A DNA stretch of 64,000 bases, taken from contig JAAYIK010000005.1 in assembly GCA_012523465.1 (NCBI GenBank), positions 121,397 to 185,396 of the forward strand. Reading direction: 5' to 3'. This DNA comes from Lysobacteraceae bacterium (lineage in GTDB: Bacteria > Pseudomonadota > Gammaproteobacteria > Nitrococcales > AK92). Numbering within the stretch: the stretch's first letter is position 1; each line of letters starts with the position of its first letter. The notes under the pieces are model-generated. The model was not told where the DNA came from, ran no database searches, and saw only the letters and a list, made by a program, of their open reading frames with translations. Made by a program: the position numbers and the translations under genes. This document shows, piece after piece, positions 46,931 to 59,406 of the stretch.

Positions 46931-48595
46931 ATGGCAGAAAACGACATACAAATCGAGCGTGATTCGATGGAGTACGACGTCGTCATCGTCGGTGGTGGGC
47001 CGGCCGGCCTGGCCACCGGGATACGGCTGAAGCAGCTCGCGGCGGAGAAGGGACAGGACATCTCCGTCTGCGTGCTGGAGAAGGGCTCCGAGATTGGCGC
47101 TCACATCCTCTCCGGCGCGGTCATGGACCCCAAGGCGCTGACCGAGCTGATCCCGGACTGGAAGGAAAAGGGCGCGCCGCTGAACACGCCGGTGACGGAA
47201 GACCGCTTCCTATTCCTGTCGGAAAAGAAGGCGTTCAGGACGCCGAACTGGATGCTGCCGAGCATCTTCAAGAACGAAGGCAACTACGTCATCAGCCTGG
47301 CCAACGTCACCCGCTGGCTGGGCGAGCAGGCCGAAGCGCTGGGCGTGGAGATCTATCCCGGCTTCCCGGCGGCTGACGTGCTTTACAACGAAGACGGCTC
47401 GGTGCGCGGCGTAGTCACCGGCGACATGGGCGTCGGCCGCGACGGCAAGCCCACCGCCAACTTCCAGCCTGGCATGGAGCTGCTGGCGAAGTACACCGTC
47501 TTCGCCGAAGGCGCCCGCGGCCACCTGGGCCGCCGCCTGATTGAGCGCTTCAACCTGATGGAAGGCCGCGATCCGCAAAGCTATGCTATCGGCATCAAGG
47601 AAATCTGGGAGATCGATCCGGCCAAGCATCAGCCCGGCCTGGTCATCCACACCTCGGGCTGGCCGCTGCCGAGCGACACCTACGGCGGCTCCTTCCTCTA
47701 CCACATGGAGAACAACCAGATCTCCATTGGTTACGTGGTCGGCCTGGACTACAGCAACCCATGGCTGTCGCCGTACGAGGAGTTCCAGCGCTACAAGACC
47801 CACCCAGCCATCCGTTACTTCCTGGAAGGCGGGCGGCGTGTCGCCTACGGCGCTCGCGCCCTGACCGCCGGCGGCATCCTGTCGCTGCCGAAGCTCACCT
47901 TCCCGGGCGGCGCGCTGGTAGGCTGCGACGCCGGCTTCCTCAACGCCTCCCGCATCAAGGGCAGCCATGCCGCCATCAAGTCCGGCATGCTGGCCGCCGA
48001 GGCCATCTACGAGGCCGTGACGGCGGGCCGTCAGCACGACGAACTCACCGCCTATCCGGAAGCCTTCGAGCGCTCCTGGCTGAAGGAGGAGCTGCACAGG
48101 GCCCGCAACTTCAAGCAGTGGTTCAAGAAGGGGCTCTACGTCGGCACCCTCATGACCGGCATCGAGCACCTGCTGCTGCGCGGCAACGTTCCGTGGACCA
48201 TCCACCGCAAGGTGGCCGACCACGAGTGCCTCAAGCCGGCCGACCAGTGCCCGAAGATCGAGTACCCCAAGCCGGATGGCGTCCTGACTTTCGACCGCCT
48301 CTCTTCGGTGTTCCTGTCCAACACCAACCATGAGGAGGACCAGCCGATCCACCTGACGCTGAAGGACCCCTCGGTCCCGGTCGAGGTCAACCTGCGCAGG
48401 TATGCCGGTCCCGAGAGCCGCTACTGCCCCGCAGCAGTGTACGAGTTCGTAGAGGACGAGAACGGTACGCCGCGGCTGCAGATCAACGCCCAGAACTGCG
48501 TCCACTGCAAGACCTGCGACATCAAGGATCCTACCCAGAACATCGTCTGGGTAACGCCGGAAGGCGGCGGCGGGCCGAACTATCCCAACATGTAG
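46931..48595 (+). CDS. Electron transfer flavoprotein-ubiquinone oxidoreductase
   Basis: A 554-residue ETF-QO. It has the FAD-binding VVIVGGGPAGLATGIRLKQL near residue 17, and the C-terminal 4Fe-4S ligands C-V-H-C-K-T-C followed by DIKDPTQNI. It links ETF oxidation to ubiquinone reduction at the inner membrane. AAGGAG precedes the ATG. Placement after gcdH makes a full route from acyl-CoA oxidation to the quinone pool. A terminator follows. Confidence 0.96.
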   Translation: MAENDIQIERDSMEYDVVIVGGGPAGLATGIRLKQLAAEKGQDISVCVLEKGSEIGAHILSGAVMDPKALTELIPDWKEKGAPLNTPVTEDRFLFLSEKKAFRTPNWMLPSIFKNEGNYVISLANVTRWLGEQAEALGVEIYPGFPAADVLYNEDGSVRGVVTGDMGVGRDGKPTANFQPGMELLAKYTVFAEGARGHLGRRLIERFNLMEGRDPQSYAIGIKEIWEIDPAKHQPGLVIHTSGWPLPSDTYGGSFLYHMENNQISIGYVVGLDYSNPWLSPYEEFQRYKTHPAIRYFLEGGRRVAYGARALTAGGILSLPKLTFPGGALVGCDAGFLNASRIKGSHAAIKSGMLAAEAIYEAVTAGRQHDELTAYPEAFERSWLKEELHRARNFKQWFKKGLYVGTLMTGIEHLLLRGNVPWTIHRKVADHECLKPADQCPKIEYPKPDGVLTFDRLSSVFLSNTNHEEDQPIHLTLKDPSVPVEVNLRRYAGPESRYCPAAVYEFVEDENGTPRLQINAQNCVHCKTCDIKDPTQNIVWVTPEGGGGPNYPNM

Positions 48596-48630
48596 GACCG
48601 GCTTGCCTGACCGTCACGAACGGCCAACGA

Positions 48631-48662
48631 AAAAGCGGGATGAGCACTCATCCCGCTTTTTT
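48631..48662 (+). terminator. Bidirectional-looking terminator after ETF-QO
   Basis: A 13-bp perfect stem, AAAAGCGGGATGA with TCATCCCGCTTTT (48631-48643 and 48648-48660), GCAC loop, and T-run. A-rich DNA on the left allows it to work from either side. Confidence 0.92.
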
Positions 48663-48722
48663 CATGCCATCCCGACAGGCGTCTGACCTGCCAGCGACCA
48701 GCCCGGCGGGGCCAGTCAGCGC

Positions 48723-48774
48723 AAAAAAACGGCCGGAGGCCGCCCCGACATTGCCCGGGAGCGGCCTCCGGCCG
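48723..48774 (-). terminator. Terminator after etfA
   Basis: A 14-bp stem, CGGCCGGAGGCCGC with GCGGCCTCCGGCCG (48730-48743 and 48761-48774), 17-base loop. On the minus strand it is followed by seven Ts. It ends the etfBA transcript. Confidence 0.85.
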
Positions 48775-48796
48775 CGGCATCGAGAAGACGAGCCAA

Positions 48797-49738
48797 TCAG
48801 CCTGCCTTGTCGAGCTCCTTGATGAGCTCCGGCACAGCTTCGAACAGGTCCGCCACCAGGCCGTAGTCGGCAACCTGGAAGATCGGCGCCTCCTCGTCCT
48901 TGTTGATGGCGACGATGACCTTGCTGCCCTGCATGCCGGCCAGGTGCTGAATGGCGCCGGAGATGCCGACCGCGACGTAGAGGTCGGGCGCCACCACCTT
49001 ACCGGTCTGGCCGACCTGATAGTCGTTGGGCGCGAAGCCGGCATCCACCGCGGCACGGGAGGCGCCGACGGCAGCGCCGAGCTTGTCGGCCAGCTCTTCG
49101 ATCAGCTTGAAGTTTTCCTTGCTGCCCACGCCCCGGCCGCCGGACACCACGATGCGGGCATCTCCCAGCTCCGGACGGTCGGACTTGGTCAGCTCCTGCT
49201 TGACGAAGCGCACCTTGGGATCAGCAGCCGGCGCAGCGATCTCCTCGATGCTGGCACTGCCGCCACTGGCGGCCGCGGCGTCGAACGCCGTCACGCGCAC
49301 GGTGATCACCTTGATCGGATCGCTGGACTGCACGGTCGCGATCGCGTTGCCGGCGTAGAACGGCCGGGTGAAGGTATCGGCCGACTCGATGCCGTTGATA
49401 TCGGAGATCTGGGCCACGTCCAGCTTGGCCGCCACGCGCGGCATGAAGTTCTTGCCGAAGGTGGTCGCCGGGGCCAGCACATGGGTGTAGTCCTTGGCCA
49501 CACTCAGCACCAGCGCCGCCAGGTTTTCCGCCAGCGGGTTCTCCAGCGACGGGTCATCGGCCAGCAGAACGCGGGAGACGCCCTCGACCGCGGCGGCAGC
49601 CTCGGCCACCGCGCGGCAGCCGCTGCCGGCAACCAGCACGGTGACGTCGCCACCGATCTTGCTGGCAGCGCCTATGGTATTGAGAGTGGATCCGCGCAGT
49701 GCGGCATTGTCATGCTCAGCAACAACGAGAACTGCCAT
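48797..49738 (-). CDS. etfA: Electron transfer flavoprotein alpha subunit
   Basis: A 313-residue FAD-binding subunit. The C-terminal FAD domain shows [26 protein letters not shown], and the [20 protein letters not shown] element. N-terminal start [11 protein letters not shown] is usual. With EtfB it carries electrons from acyl-CoA dehydrogenases to ETF-QO. Its ATG follows the etfB stop directly (TAAATG). Confidence 0.96.
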   Translation of the reverse strand: MAVLVVAEHDNAALRGSTLNTIGAASKIGGDVTVLVAGSGCRAVAEAAAAVEGVSRVLLADDPSLENPLAENLAALVLSVAKDYTHVLAPATTFGKNFMPRVAAKLDVAQISDINGIESADTFTRPFYAGNAIATVQSSDPIKVITVRVTAFDAAAASGGSASIEEIAAPAADPKVRFVKQELTKSDRPELGDARIVVSGGRGVGSKENFKLIEELADKLGAAVGASRAAVDAGFAPNDYQVGQTGKVVAPDLYVAVGISGAIQHLAGMQGSKVIVAINKDEEAPIFQVADYGLVADLFEAVPELIKELDKAG

Positions 49739-50488
49739 TTAAATCACCTTCGCTTCGTTCTTGAGCTTCGCCACCAACTCCTGGACGTCGGCGACCTTCA
49801 CGCCACCCTTGCGCTTCGGCGGCTCCTGGACCTTGAGTACCTTGAGGCGCTGGCTCACGTCCACACCCAGCTCTTCCGGGGTGAGCGTGTCGAGCGGCTT
49901 CTTCTTGGCCTTCATGATGTTGGGCAGCGTGGCATAGCGCGGCTCGTTGAGACGCAGGTCGGCGGTCACCACCGCCGGCAGCTGGACCGCGACGGTCTCC
50001 AGACCACCGTCGATCTCACGCGTCACCTCCGCCTCGTCGCCCTTGATCTCAACCTTGTAAGCGAAGGTGGCCTGCGGCCAATCCAGCAGCGCCGCCAGCA
50101 TCTGTCCGGTCTGGCTGGCATCGCTGTCGATCGCCTGCTTACCCAAGAAAACCAGCTTGGGCTGCTCGCGCTCGACCACCTTGGCGAGCAGCTTGGCCAC
50201 TGCCAGCGGCTCGAGCTCGGCATCGGTCTGGACCAGGATGCCGCGATCCGCGCCCATCGCCATCGCCGTACGCAACGTTTCTTGACAGGCGGAACTGCCG
50301 AGGGAAACCGCCACCACTTCCGAGGCGACACCGGCTTCCTTTAGCTTGACGGCCTCTTCCACCGCAATTTCGTCGAACGGGTTCATCGACATCTTGACGT
50401 TGGCGAGCTCGACGCCTGTCTGGTCCGCCTTGACGCGCACCTTGACGTTGTAGTCGACCACCCGCTTAACAGCGACGAGTATCTTCAT
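49739..50488 (-). CDS. etfB: Electron transfer flavoprotein beta subunit
   Basis: A 249-residue subunit with the classic opening [16 protein letters not shown] and the AMP-binding/recognition-loop region [12 protein letters not shown]. The EtfB signature is in [21 protein letters not shown]. Full length. It is the first gene of etfBA. An upstream dyad (50548-50571) sits in its leader. Confidence 0.96.
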   Translation of the reverse strand: MKILVAVKRVVDYNVKVRVKADQTGVELANVKMSMNPFDEIAVEEAVKLKEAGVASEVVAVSLGSSACQETLRTAMAMGADRGILVQTDAELEPLAVAKLLAKVVEREQPKLVFLGKQAIDSDASQTGQMLAALLDWPQATFAYKVEIKGDEAEVTREIDGGLETVAVQLPAVVTADLRLNEPRYATLPNIMKAKKKPLDTLTPEELGVDVSQRLKVLKVQEPPKRKGGVKVADVQELVAKLKNEAKVI

Positions 50489-50547
50489 GCCTCAGCCTTT
50501 TGTATCTTCCAGTGACGACCGCATGGCACGGCCCTAACCCAGGGTCA

Positions 50548-50571
50548 GCCCGCGAATTTCATTTCGCGGGC
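50548..50571. promoter_or_regulatory. Hairpin in the etfBA leader
   Basis: GCCCGCGAA with TTCGCGGGC, a perfect 9-bp dyad with a 6-base loop, about 60 bases before the etfB ATG. No T-tract on either strand, so not a standard terminator. Could be an operator or a leader structure. Confidence 0.3.
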
Positions 50572-50768
50572 GCCCAACCCAAAACTCCATTCACTAGTGT
50601 ATGTTAAGCATTCAAATCAGGCCCGGATGATAACCCGAACCGGCCAATTGCGCCAAGCATTGGCCACTGGGAAGGGCTGCCGATTTTCTGCCAAACCCTG
50701 CTACAGCGCGGATTTACGACCGCCGCCGGGGGAAGGCTCAGCGCTTGCCGAGCCGGCTGCTCGGCCGC

Positions 50769-51470
50769 TCAATGCAGCTGCTCGAGGATAAGCAGGGTGC
50801 CTTGCTGGCGCATGTTGACACGGCCAAGAAACGACATGCCGAGCAGCGGCATGCCGGGTCCGCCCCCCTCCAGCACCACCGCCGTGACGTTCGGCAGACT
50901 GATCCCGCCCACGTCGACCCGCGCCAGCGTCACCCGGTAGCCCGGCACCGTGCCGGCGGCGGTATTGACCGCGACACGCAGCCCGCGCTTGTAGTCGACA
51001 CCGGCCCGGCGGGCATCGTGCTCGCTGAGCGCCACCACGTTGGCGCCGGTATCGACCAGAAAAGTCATGACGCTACCGTTGACCGAGCCGCTGGTGATGA
51101 AGCGGCCCTGGCCGTCGCGCGCGATCTGCACCTGCCGGCGGGCGGGAGCGGCATAGCTGCCCCCGACCTGACTGCTGAGCCGCAGCGCCTGCCGGCGGCC
51201 GTTGATTTCCACCACCGCCTCGGACGAACTCGCCGCCAGCAGTCGCACACCCTCCGGCGCCGTCTGTCCGACCGCGAGCAGCTGGCGGCGGCCGTCGATC
51301 TCCAGCATCGCCTTGCCCTCGAATAAGGCCACCGCCAGTACCCGCGGCATAGCCGCCGCTAGCAGGGGAAGCAGCAGCAGCACTAGCCCGAGCCGACGCC
51401 ACCAGACGCGCCGATCGCCAGCGCATTTCTGCCGCTGCCACCGGCCGATTCGGCAAAGTTTAAACATCAT
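50769..51470 (-). CDS. Second membrane-anchored retropepsin-like aspartic protease
   Basis: A 233-residue protein with one N-terminal membrane helix (about 27-47), a roughly 65-residue beta-rich region with two similar VEINGRRQ and LEIDGRRQ elements, and a clan AA protease domain with D140-TGAN and a late LLGMSFLGRVN motif. It resembles the protein at 773-1300 in domain and length of the protease part but has a longer periplasmic linker. It may start at 51470 or 51467. Substrate unknown. Confidence 0.85.
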   Translation of the reverse strand: MMFKLCRIGRWQRQKCAGDRRVWWRRLGLVLLLLPLLAAAMPRVLAVALFEGKAMLEIDGRRQLLAVGQTAPEGVRLLAASSSEAVVEINGRRQALRLSSQVGGSYAAPARRQVQIARDGQGRFITSGSVNGSVMTFLVDTGANVVALSEHDARRAGVDYKRGLRVAVNTAAGTVPGYRVTLARVDVGGISLPNVTAVVLEGGGPGMPLLGMSFLGRVNMRQQGTLLILEQLH

Positions 51471-51541
51471 CGCGTCAGCCCCATTATTTTCTGTTGTCGG
51501 TCAAAAACGCCGACGGCATCCGTCCATGAAAGGAGTGTGAC

Positions 51542-51718
51542 ATGCTCGGGTGGGCACTGACATTTTTCATCATCGCCCTGATCGCCGCTGTTTTCGGCTT
51601 CGGCGGCATCGCCAGCGCGGCGGCCGGCATCGCCAAGGTGCTTTTCTTCATTTTCGTCGTTTTGTTCGCCATTGCCCTCATCGGCGGCCTGCTCGGGCGA
51701 GGAAAAACCCGGACATGA
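51542..51718 (+). CDS. DUF1328 (YtjA-like) small membrane protein
   Basis: A 58-residue protein beginning [24 protein letters not shown], with a second hydrophobic stretch [16 protein letters not shown] and a short GRGKTRT tail. This is the compact two-segment pattern of DUF1328. GGAG lies seven to ten bases before the ATG. Function unknown in the family. Confidence 0.88.
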   Translation: MLGWALTFFIIALIAAVFGFGGIASAAAGIAKVLFFIFVVLFAIALIGGLLGRGKTRT

Positions 51719-51872
51719 GCCTTCGTTGAACGCCCTCGGGCGCTGACTCCCGGGCGACGCCTGGGCGCCCGCCGTCGCGTCCCCTCCCTGCGGCTTTCCC
51801 CTAAAGCGGCTCCGATCGACTATCATATGCCCCCTTCTCGCTGCCAGCCTTGGCAAGGAGCACAGAAGCCGC

Positions 51873-53600
51873 ATGAACATTCGCCAGCTACTGGAAGAAC
51901 GAGTCAGTCGCGCCCTCGCAGCCGCCGGAGCCCCGGCGCCGGCCCTGGTGCAGCACGCCGCCCGGCCCGAATTCGGCGACTACCAGGCCAACGGGGTCAT
52001 GGCAGCCGCCAAGACCGCCAAGACCAACCCGCGCCAGCTAGCCCAGGCAGTCCTTGAGCATCTGGACCTGAGCGACCTGGCCGAGCGCGTCGAGATCGCG
52101 GGTCCGGGCTTCATCAATATCCGCCTGCGCGACGACTGGCTGGCGCAGCAACTGGCCGCCGCTGCTGCCGATTCCAAGCTGGGTGTGCGGCCCGTCGCCG
52201 AACCCCAGACCGTGGTGGTCGACTATTCCGGTCCCAACCTGGCCAAGGAAATGCACGTGGGGCACCTGCGCAGCACCATCATCGGCGACGCCGTGGTGCG
52301 GGTGCTGGAGTTCCTCGGCCACAAAGTCATTCGCCAAAACCACGTCGGCGACTGGGGCACCCAGTTCGGCATGCTGATCGCCTACATGGTGCGCCAGCGC
52401 GCCGAGGGCAAAACCGACGTCTCCACTCAGCTGGCCGACCTCGAAGCCTTTTATCGCGAGGCCAAGCAGCTGTACGACAGCGACCAGGCCTTCGCCGCCG
52501 AAGCGCGCGACTACGTGGTACGCCTGCAGTCGGGCGATGCCGAGTGCCTGGCGCTGTGGAAGACCTTCATCGACGAGTCCATGCGCCACTGCGAGGAGGT
52601 CTACCAACGCCTCAACGTCACCCTCACGCCCGCTGACGTCAAGCCGGAGAGCGCCTACAACGACGACCTGCCGGTCCTGGTGGCGGAGCTGCGCGAGAAG
52701 GGGCTGCTGACCGAATCCGAGGGCGCCCAGTGTGTGTTCCTGCCCGAATTCATCGGCAAGGACGACAAGCCGCTACCCATCATCGTGCAGAAGTCGGACG
52801 GCGGCTACCTGTACGCCACCACCGACCTGGCAGCTATCCGCCACCGGGTCGGCCGGCTCAAGGCTGACCGCATCCTGTATTTCGTCGATGCCCGCCAAAG
52901 CCTGCACTTACGCCAGGTCTTCGCCGTGGCCCGGGCCGCCGGCTGGGCCCCGGAGTCGGTCTCGCTCGAGCACCTTGCCTTCGGCACCATGATGGGCGAG
53001 GATGGCAAACCGTTCAAAACCCGCACCGGCGGCACGGTCAAGCTGATCGACCTGCTCGACGAGGCCGAGCAGCGCGCGCTGCGGCTGGTCAGCGAGAAAA
53101 ACCCCGAGCTGTCCGAGGAACAGCGGCGGGAAGTGGCCTCCGCGGTCGGCATCGGCGCGGTCAAGTACGCCGACCTGTCCAAGAACCGCACCAGCGACTA
53201 CATCTTCAACTGGGACCACATGCTGTCCTTCGACGGCAACACCGCACCCTACATGCAATATGCCTATACCCGCATTCGCAGCATCTTCCGCCGCGGCGAG
53301 CTGGACGGCAAAACCGACGGCAGCATCATCCTCGCCGAACCTGCCGAGCGGGCGCTGGGGCTGAAGCTGATCCAGTTCGAGGAGGCGCTGCTGACGGTCG
53401 CCACCGAGTGCGTGCCGCACGTGCTGTGCGGTTATCTGTACGATCTGGCCGGCGCCTTCATGAGCTTCTACGAGGCCTGCCCGGTGCTCAAGGCCGAAGA
53501 GCCAGCCCGCAGCAGCCGGCTCGCCCTCTGCGGACTCACCGCCGCCACCATCCAGACCGGCCTCGACCTGCTAGGGATACGGGTGGTGGAGCAGATGTAA
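51873..53600 (+). CDS. argS: Arginyl-tRNA synthetase
   Basis: A 575-residue class I synthetase. Add-1 domain at the start, the HIGH-type motif HVGHLRST near residue 127, and the KMSKS-equivalent [10 protein letters not shown] near residue 375, where class I ArgRS often lacks the canonical lysine. The C-terminal DALR anticodon-binding domain includes [13 protein letters not shown]. It charges tRNA-Arg with arginine. The start at 51873 follows an AAGGAG site. Confidence 0.97.
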   Translation: MNIRQLLEERVSRALAAAGAPAPALVQHAARPEFGDYQANGVMAAAKTAKTNPRQLAQAVLEHLDLSDLAERVEIAGPGFINIRLRDDWLAQQLAAAAADSKLGVRPVAEPQTVVVDYSGPNLAKEMHVGHLRSTIIGDAVVRVLEFLGHKVIRQNHVGDWGTQFGMLIAYMVRQRAEGKTDVSTQLADLEAFYREAKQLYDSDQAFAAEARDYVVRLQSGDAECLALWKTFIDESMRHCEEVYQRLNVTLTPADVKPESAYNDDLPVLVAELREKGLLTESEGAQCVFLPEFIGKDDKPLPIIVQKSDGGYLYATTDLAAIRHRVGRLKADRILYFVDARQSLHLRQVFAVARAAGWAPESVSLEHLAFGTMMGEDGKPFKTRTGGTVKLIDLLDEAEQRALRLVSEKNPELSEEQRREVASAVGIGAVKYADLSKNRTSDYIFNWDHMLSFDGNTAPYMQYAYTRIRSIFRRGELDGKTDGSIILAEPAERALGLKLIQFEEALLTVATECVPHVLCGYLYDLAGAFMSFYEACPVLKAEEPARSSRLALCGLTAATIQTGLDLLGIRVVEQM

Positions 53601-53625
53601 GGGCGCGAGCCGCGCGGGCCTCGCC

Positions 53626-54504
<879 letters not shown>

Positions 54505-54739
54505 GGCGACCGTCTATGCGTGGAGAGGCGCCAAGGGTAGCAAAACCGACACGCGAACACAGCTGCAAGGTGGCGGCAAGCGAATGATGCATCTACCACA
54601 AGAAATGACTCATCATGGATCTTTATTTGCTAAAGACCATAGCAAATCCTTAAATAACAAATATCTCACAAAGAAACAAAAGCAACAGCCATGCCTACTG
54701 GCTCCACAACAACACCAAACTACGAGGAGAGACGCGCTG

Positions 54740-56133
54740 ATGAGGGATAACAAGAGCTGGCGTTTCAAGCTCCCGCTCGTGCTGCTGCTTGCAGCCGGCG
54801 CTGCTCGCAGGATGCAACGGGAGCAACGGGAGCAGCAAATCCTTCGAACGCGAACATGACCGCCGGATCTTCACCGCCGTACAGCCGTCCGAAGAAGTAC
54901 TCGCCACGCTGCAGATTCCCGGCTCCAAGCTATACAGCGGCCTGCATCGAGGCGAGCACGGCATGGCGAGTTATCTAATCCAGGTACCCGACGACTGGAA
55001 CGGTGTCCTGGTCATGTATGCGCATGGCTACCGCGGCGAAGGGCCGGAACTGACCGTGTCTCCCCCGCGGATCTACCAGGAACTGATAGAAGCCGGCTAT
55101 GCCTGGGCTGCCTCCAGCTACAGCGCCAACTACTATGATGTCCGCGCCGGCATCGAGGACACCAATGCGCTGGCACTGGCCTTCTCCGAGCTTACCGGCC
55201 ACCCGGCACCGCAAAAGTACTACATCATCGGACACTCCATGGGCGGTCACATCGCTGGCGCGGCGGTCGAAGCCGAAACCCTGGCCACTGCCAGGAACAA
55301 GGTGATCTACGCCGGCGCCGTACCAATGTGCGGCGTCATGGGCGACACCGAACTGTTCAATTATTTCGCCGCTTATAACGTCGCGGCGCAGGCGCTCGCC
55401 GGGATCACGGAAGAAGTCACGGAAGCCAACTACGCAAGCGAGATTCTGCCCCGCATCAAAGCCGCGCTGTGGGAGAATTATGGCAGCATCGACATGGGAG
55501 GAGTAACCTTGACGGGACCGACGACTCCCATTGGAGAACGCCTGCTCGGCATCCTGAAGAATCTCTCCGGCGGCGACAGGCCGACGTTTGAGTACGCTGC
55601 TCGGCTACGGCGTCCCCAACGGTACCATCAGCGGCATACTCAACAAGAACGTGCTGGATACCCGGCACATCGAATACCGTTGGGAAACCAGCCCGTCAAT
55701 GTCTTTGTCTGACGCCGAGCAGGCCTTCAACAGCACCGTCCCTGTCCGGGAGCCGGATCCGGACGCCAACCCGCGAAGGACCGACGGGCTGCGCTGGATC
55801 CCCAAAGTCAACGGCGAGTTCTCGGTGCCGGTCGTTACCCTTCACAACCTGGGCGATCTGTTCGTGCCCTTCTCGATGCAACAGATCTACGCCAGACGGG
55901 CCAAGGACAACGGCTCGGCCGAGTGGCTGGTGCAACGCGCCATTCGCGCGGTCGGCCACTGCGACTTCACGGTCGAGGAGGAATGGAACGCCTTTCAGGA
56001 CATGGTTGCGTGGGCGACGAACGGCATCAAGCCCGCTGGCGACGATGTCCTGGATCCCGCGGAGGTGAGCCAGCCCAACTATGGCTGCCAGTTCACTACC
56101 GTGGACCGACCTTGGCTGGCTCCCTGCCCGTAA
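54740..56133 (+). pseudogene. Alpha/beta-hydrolase lipoprotein, interrupted by two +1 frameshifts
   Basis: Three frames join into one protein of about 463 residues. Frame one (ATG 54740) gives a signal sequence, MRDNKSWRFKLPLVLLLAAG. A +1 shift near 54797-54802 leads into LLAGC, a lipobox, and the main hydrolase domain with the nucleophile elbow GHSMGG. A second +1 shift in the TTT at 55587-55589 leads into LLGYGVPNG and the C-terminal part with the likely acid (GDLFVPF) and histidine (VGHCDF). Catalytic elements are all intact. Decay or two homopolymer-type sequence errors. It lies after an AT-rich stretch. Confidence 0.78.
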
Positions 56134-56540
56134 CCAGTTCGGCCTTTTCCTCGAGGGCGCGGCATCTTGCCGCGCCCTCGCGCTTTTCCGGCGCGCCAAG
56201 TCTTGCCTCAAGACCGGCAAAGCAAAAGCTAGACTTGCCTCGTCCATCCCCCTAGACTTCGCCATCTGGCAAGCAGCGCGTCCCTGACCTGTTTTCTTTA
56301 CGGACAACAAACCGCCCCTCGTTGGCGACGGCCCACGACCGCGCTAGAAATCGCTTGCCCGTGGAGTCTCTGGGATCCGAGCAACGCGCCCTGCAGATAG
56401 GGAATCCAACTCCCGGTGCGCTTCCATCGCTTCGTCACGCTGCCGCCGGCAACGATCTACGCTGCTTCGGCATCCGCGCCTTGATCCTGGCCGAGCGCGG
56501 ACACGGAAGCGCCGTTTCAACCTCGGATTTTGTCACGTCT
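56134..56540. other. Intergenic region between hydrolase and typA
   Basis: It holds a strong hairpin after the hydrolase (listed separately) and the typA leader. No gene supported; the typA frame is open back to 56322, but those residues are unlike the family and lack a ribosome site. No clear promoter seen. Confidence 0.3.
56152..56187 (+). terminator. Probable terminator after the hydrolase
   Basis: A 13-bp stem, CGAGGGCGCGGCA with TGCCGCGCCCTCG (56152-56164 and 56168-56180), three-base loop, followed by CGCTTTT, a short T-tract. Confidence 0.65.
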
Positions 56541-58361
<1,821 letters not shown>

Positions 58362-58482
58362 ACCAGCGCCGGCCAGGCAAGGGCCGGCCTCCGTCCCGGG
58401 AGTCCCCCAGCCCCTGCCGGCTTATTTTCCCGGGCAGACCCGTTAGAATGACCGAACAGGAAAGAATGAAGTCAGGTGAGTC

Positions 58483-58635
58483 ATGGACCTGATGCGTCCG
58501 ATCTTGATCATTTCCATCCTGCTGTCGGCGCTAACGCTGATCTATACCGGTCGCTGGGCTGGCAGTGACCCGCGCACGGCCACCGAGCCGCCGGCGCAAG
58601 TCTCGCTCGCCGAGAGCGAGCGCCAAAACTCGTAA
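58483..58635 (+). CDS. Small single-pass membrane protein
   Basis: A 50-residue frame, MDLMRPILIISILLSALTLIYTGRW, with one membrane helix and a polar C-terminal tail. AGGTGAG lies six bases before the ATG, and a TAGAAT hexamer near 58444-58449 might be a -10. It is too short to place in a family. It lies between typA and a convergent metallopeptidase gene. Confidence 0.55.
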   Translation: MDLMRPILIISILLSALTLIYTGRWAGSDPRTATEPPAQVSLAESERQNS

Positions 58636-58692
58636 TACCGCCGCTCGCCAGGAACGGCCGGCCAGCGCATTCCGCCGCACCAACGCCAATCA

Positions 58693-59406
58693 TCACCCGC
58701 CACCGTCCGGCCAGGGCGGCATCCGGCCCGCCAGCGCGCGCAGCTCTTGCCGGCGCTGCGGCCAGTCCGGCAGCACTGCGTCCATCAGCCGATAAAACGC
58801 CGGGCCATGATGGAACTCGCGTAAGTGGCACAGCTCGTGGACCAGCACATAGTCGATGAGGCGCAACGGATAGCGGATCAGCTCGAGATTCAGCGTAATG
58901 CTGCCGTGGCTGCTGCAACTGCCCCAGCGGCTGCGCATGCGGCGCAGCCGCAGCCGGGGCACGGCAAGCTGGAGCCAGGCCATCGCCTGGTGGCAAGCCG
59001 CCAGCCGGGCAGCGAAGACGGTCTCCGCCTGGCGCCGATACCAACCGGCCAGCAGGCGCGGCGCCTCCTCGGGGCTGCGGCAGCGCAGCTGCAGCCGGCC
59101 GGCGGCCAACCAGACGCCGTAGGGCGGCTCCTGGTGCAGGCTCAGGGGATAGAAATGTCCCAGGTAAGGCTGCGGCTCGGCCAGACTGAAGCGCCGCGGC
59201 GGACGGCGGGCGAACTCCTGCAGCTTGCGCTCCACCCAGTCGCGGCGCTCGACGAGAAAGGCCTGCAGCACGTGCTCCGGACAGCCCCGGGGGGCGCGCA
59301 GCTCGACCCGCTGATCGGGGTACACGTACAGCGCCAGTGTGCGCCGGCGGCTGTAGCGCACCTCGTAGGCGAAGGGCACGTTGTCCTTCTCAAGCTGCTC
59401 ACTCAT
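58693..59406 (-). CDS. YgjP/DUF45-type metallopeptidase
   Basis: A 237-residue protein with the DUF45/WLM-type zinc site HELCHLREFHH near residue 189, preceded by LRRMRSRWGSCSSHGSITLN, the signature of YgjP-like proteins. The N-terminal half has the VRYSRRRTLALYVYPD beta-rich region. The start at 59404-59406 overlaps the srkA stop (TGATG), so it is translated with srkA. Proposed as a protease, but substrates are unknown. Confidence 0.9.
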   Translation of the reverse strand: MSEQLEKDNVPFAYEVRYSRRRTLALYVYPDQRVELRAPRGCPEHVLQAFLVERRDWVERKLQEFARRPPRRFSLAEPQPYLGHFYPLSLHQEPPYGVWLAAGRLQLRCRSPEEAPRLLAGWYRRQAETVFAARLAACHQAMAWLQLAVPRLRLRRMRSRWGSCSSHGSITLNLELIRYPLRLIDYVLVHELCHLREFHHGPAFYRLMDAVLPDWPQRRQELRALAGRMPPWPDGGG

